Positions 62,505 through 64,000 of a DNA stretch of 64,000 bases are shown piece by piece (position 1 is the stretch's first letter; each line of letters opens with the position of its first letter). The notes below the pieces were generated by a model that was not told the origin of the DNA, did no database searches, and saw nothing but the letters and a program-made list of their open reading frames with translations. This stretch comes from Prevotellaceae bacterium (GTDB lineage Bacteria; Bacteroidota; Bacteroidia; Bacteroidales; Paludibacteraceae): assembly GCA_031271465.1 (NCBI GenBank), contig JAISVR010000032.1:28078-92077 (forward strand), in the 5' to 3' direction. The position numbers and the translations under genes are program-made.

Positions 62505-62888
62505 TTATTTCTTATCCATCCCGTCCCTCTCAAACTTCACAAATTGGAGATTCCTCTTCATCTGTGGGTCAGCGCGGAAACACAGTTTAGCAGCCCGCAC
62601 ACGATGTGGAGTACATTCCTCGGGCGAATCGTAGCCGTCGCTCGTAGCAGAAAGGCGAAACACCCCCAAATCGTCGAGCTTTACACTGTAACCCCGGTGC
62701 AGATAAGCCTCCATCACCTCCACCAAACCGATAAGCGTGGCACGGATATCGCCCGGCGTAAGCGAACTGCGCGCCGCAATCATCTCTGCAATCTCGCGCG
62801 TACCAATCAACCCCGACCATACCGACTCGGCATGAAACAGCTCCTTGCTGTTAATCCCGTTGCGCTTCTGTTTTACACGATACTTCAT
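62505..62888 (-). CDS. HU-like DNA-binding protein (Bacteroidota histone-like type)
   Basis: The 127-residue protein starts MKYRVKQKRNGINSKELFHA. It shows an HU-like fold with REIAEMIAARSSLTPGDIRA and the beta-arm part HRGYSVKLDDLGVFRLS, as in the HU-related family common in Bacteroidota. It probably shapes DNA or acts as a local regulator. ATG 62888 is chosen because the longer frame from 62912 adds a hydrophobic stretch absent from relatives. Its -10 box TAGATTTG (62945-62952) stands 18 bp from the array of six 22-bp palindromes, an obvious candidate binding array. Confidence 0.85.
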   Translation of the reverse strand: MKYRVKQKRNGINSKELFHAESVWSGLIGTREIAEMIAARSSLTPGDIRATLIGLVEVMEAYLHRGYSVKLDDLGVFRLSATSDGYDSPEECTPHRVRAAKLCFRADPQMKRNLQFVKFERDGMDKK

Positions 62889-63537
62889 AATTAAAAAAGA
62901 ATTATAAAACAATGAATATTAAATTCAATAACCATAAAATGTTGCAAATCTACGCAAATATTTTCAATAAAGTATATACTATAAATGATTATAGTATATA
63001 CTTTACGACGATATAGTATATACTATAATTTGCTAAAGCATATACTATACGATAATATAGTATATACTATACTAAGTTTTAGTATATACTTCAGTAGAAA
63101 TATATAAGCAAGAAAATAAAAATAGATGCTGTGATAAATAAAAATCAGACAGGGGGAAATAAATAGTTGTAGAAACTGTAGGGACGGGGCATATTTGCCG
63201 GTATCTTTTATATAACCCCTCGCCCCTTCGGGGTACTCGCTAATAGATATTAACCCCTCCGCTTCGCTCGTCCCCTTTAAAAAAGGGGACAATGTTGCTC
63301 AAGCATTGTGTTTGTACAATAAAGACTGTTTGTGCATAACTCTCCCCTTGTTTCAAGGGGAGTGCCCGAAGGGCGAGGGGTTAAAATAAGGGGGAGAACT
63401 GTTGTACAGACATCGTGCTTGTACAATAAAGACTGTTTGTGCATAATTCTCCCCTTGTTTCAAGGGGAGTGCCCCAACGGGGGGAGGGGTTAAAAAAATA
63501 AAGACGAGGCGTCCGCCCTATCCCTACAAAAAAATAT
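62889..63537. repeat. Composite repeat copy 2 (inverted): 22-bp palindrome array (62953-63095) and family C (63210-63492)
   Basis: Six palindromes AGTATATACT (one as AGCATATACT) start at 62971, 62993, 63015, 63037, 63059 and 63081, exactly 22 bp apart. The sequence outward, including ATATATAAGCAAGAAAATAA, mirrors the locus at 43169-43290. Family C follows at 63210-63492, here with two partial inner units. No gene is supported. Confidence 0.85.
62945..62952 (-). promoter_or_regulatory. HU-like gene promoter -10 box
   Basis: The minus strand reads TAGATTTG, which fits TAnnTTTG, 56 bp before ATG 62888. Confidence 0.5.
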
Positions 63538-63577
63538 TTTTATCCCCATAAAAGAAGAAATATTTCAAAAATAATAC

Positions 63578-63585
63578 TACTTTTG
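63578..63585 (+). promoter_or_regulatory. Promoter -10 box of the final gene
   Basis: TACTTTTG, exact TAnnTTTG. With a start near 63592 the transcript has a leader of about 165 nt before ATG 63759. Confidence 0.65.
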
Positions 63586-63591
63586 CCCCCG

Positions 63592-63758
63592 AACGATACT
63601 ATACAATTCTTGGGCGAAAAAATCACATTTTCTTAACAAGATAAAAGGCAATGCCCATTATGGTGGCAGGAAGGAAACAACCTGCGACTAAACGCCCAGC
63701 GTATAGTGTCGTTCACACCTACGATGGGCGTTGCTGTTTTATTATAATTCTTATAAAA
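63592..63758 (+). promoter_or_regulatory. Structured 5' leader with competing hairpins
   Basis: Helix 1 pairs GGCAATGCCCAT (63647-63658) with ATGGGCGTTGCT (63724-63735), enclosing a small hairpin GCAGG/CCTGC (63666-63670, 63681-63685). Helix 2 pairs AACGCCCA (63691-63698) with TGGGCGTT (63725-63732), extended by CGTA/TACG and GTGT/ACAC, and is followed by GCTGTTTTATT. The two share the 3' strand and exclude each other. TTGGGCG (63610-63616) can also pair with CGCCCAG (63693-63699). This is the architecture of an attenuator or riboswitch. I do not recognise a known class. Confidence 0.5.
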
Positions 63759-64000
63759 ATGAACGACACAAAGAATGAAAACAGTTTGAGCGCAGATAAT
63801 CGCGCTCAAACAACGCCCACCGGAGCGGAATCCGGCGAACGGTTAAATGCAACGGACGCTATTAGCCTGTTTCCGTACGAGGACATCAAACTCGCACTAT
63901 TTTCTTGCGGGGTAGACGGGAAAAGTCCTTTATATCACTTTCTCGGACTGTATGAAGTGGCTAAAAACTACATCGGCTATCATGAGGGGATAGACGAATG
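63759..64000 (+). CDS. N-terminal fragment of an unrecognised protein (runs off window)
   Basis: The first 80 codons are visible, from MNDTKNENSLSADNRAQTTP. The first 34 residues are polar and probably disordered; the rest (AISLFPYEDIKLALFSCGVD, then SPLYHFLGLYEVAKNYIGYH) looks helical and soluble. No signal peptide and no motif that I can name. The coding region is cut by the right edge. A promoter and a long structured leader precede it, so expression is probably controlled after initiation. Confidence 0.7.
   Translation, partial: MNDTKNENSLSADNRAQTTPTGAESGERLNATDAISLFPYEDIKLALFSCGVDGKSPLYHFLGLYEVAKNYIGYHEGIDE

Noticed and set aside
63647..63735. 4.5S/SRP RNA
   Set aside because: The GGAAGGAAA text looks superficially similar, but the conserved SRP loop and asymmetric bulge are absent and the element sits directly before a coding start.
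1..64000. tRNA and rRNA genes
   Set aside because: No intergenic gap shows a cloverleaf with the GTTCGAATC-type arm or rRNA text by eye; a dedicated scan would be needed to exclude them fully.

Overview
The window looks like chromosomal DNA of an uncultured or little-studied anaerobic member of the Bacteroidales (phylum Bacteroidota). The evidence is of several kinds. Many genes are preceded by the Bacteroidota-type -10 box TAnnTTTG (for example at 13919, 26143, 31102, 38148, 40759, 44331 and 63578). There is type IX secretion machinery (PorU) and there are proteins with C-terminal sorting domains. Families typical of the phylum occur (BspA-like leucine-rich repeats with a FISUMP-like tail, a HU-like protein, GxxExxY, a FeoA-FeoB fusion). 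Enzymes suited to anaerobic life are present (B12-dependent ribonucleotide reductase, NfnAB).

Layout. 1-8340: 3' end of an aminotransferase, an AT-rich YiiX-like gene, the division genes murC-ftsQ-ftsA-ftsZ, a MntA/HepT toxin-antitoxin pair and an RluA-type pseudouridine synthase. 8367-19650: two paralogous secreted LRR proteins, an FAH-family enzyme, a 150-bp tandem repeat, the porU sortase, an exported hydrolase and tag. 20059-29040: a membrane/CBS-like protein, nrdJ-malQ, and nfnA/nfnB split by a GxxExxY cassette bounded by perfect 18-bp inverted repeats. 29037-33050: an OprB-like porin, a small HTH regulator, a hemerythrin-LuxR fusion regulator and an SR-rich surface protein. 33127-44251: metabolism and RNA modification (pdxA, glycosyltransferase, ROK kinase, rlmH, nadC, ribE, two methyltransferases, menG, DJ-1). 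44393-50943: exbB-exbD facing tonB, a PgpH-type HD phosphodiesterase and a secreted papain-like protease. 50971-62888: AddB-like nuclease, thioredoxin, lipoprotein, RluB-like enzyme, a secreted T9SS protein, Fic protein, DNA glycosylase, the FeoAB iron transporter with its Cys-rich partner, and a HU-like protein. 62889-64000: a composite repeat, then a promoter, a strongly structured leader and the first 80 codons of an unrecognised gene.

The most interesting signals are regulatory or repetitive. (1) A 16-bp NarL-like palindrome occurs upstream of the hemerythrin-LuxR gene, the OprB porin and feoAB. At the latter two it stands exactly 23 bp from the -10 box, which suggests a diiron-sensor regulon. 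(2) Three unrelated intergenic arrays share a 21- or 22-bp period, about two helical turns; one of them is present as two inverted copies 20 kb apart. (3) A 165-nt leader at the right edge can form mutually exclusive helices, like an attenuator. (4) The GxxExxY cassette has perfect terminal inverted repeats. (5) A Fic gene has twin 24-bp boxes flanking its promoter. All functional statements are inference from sequence alone.
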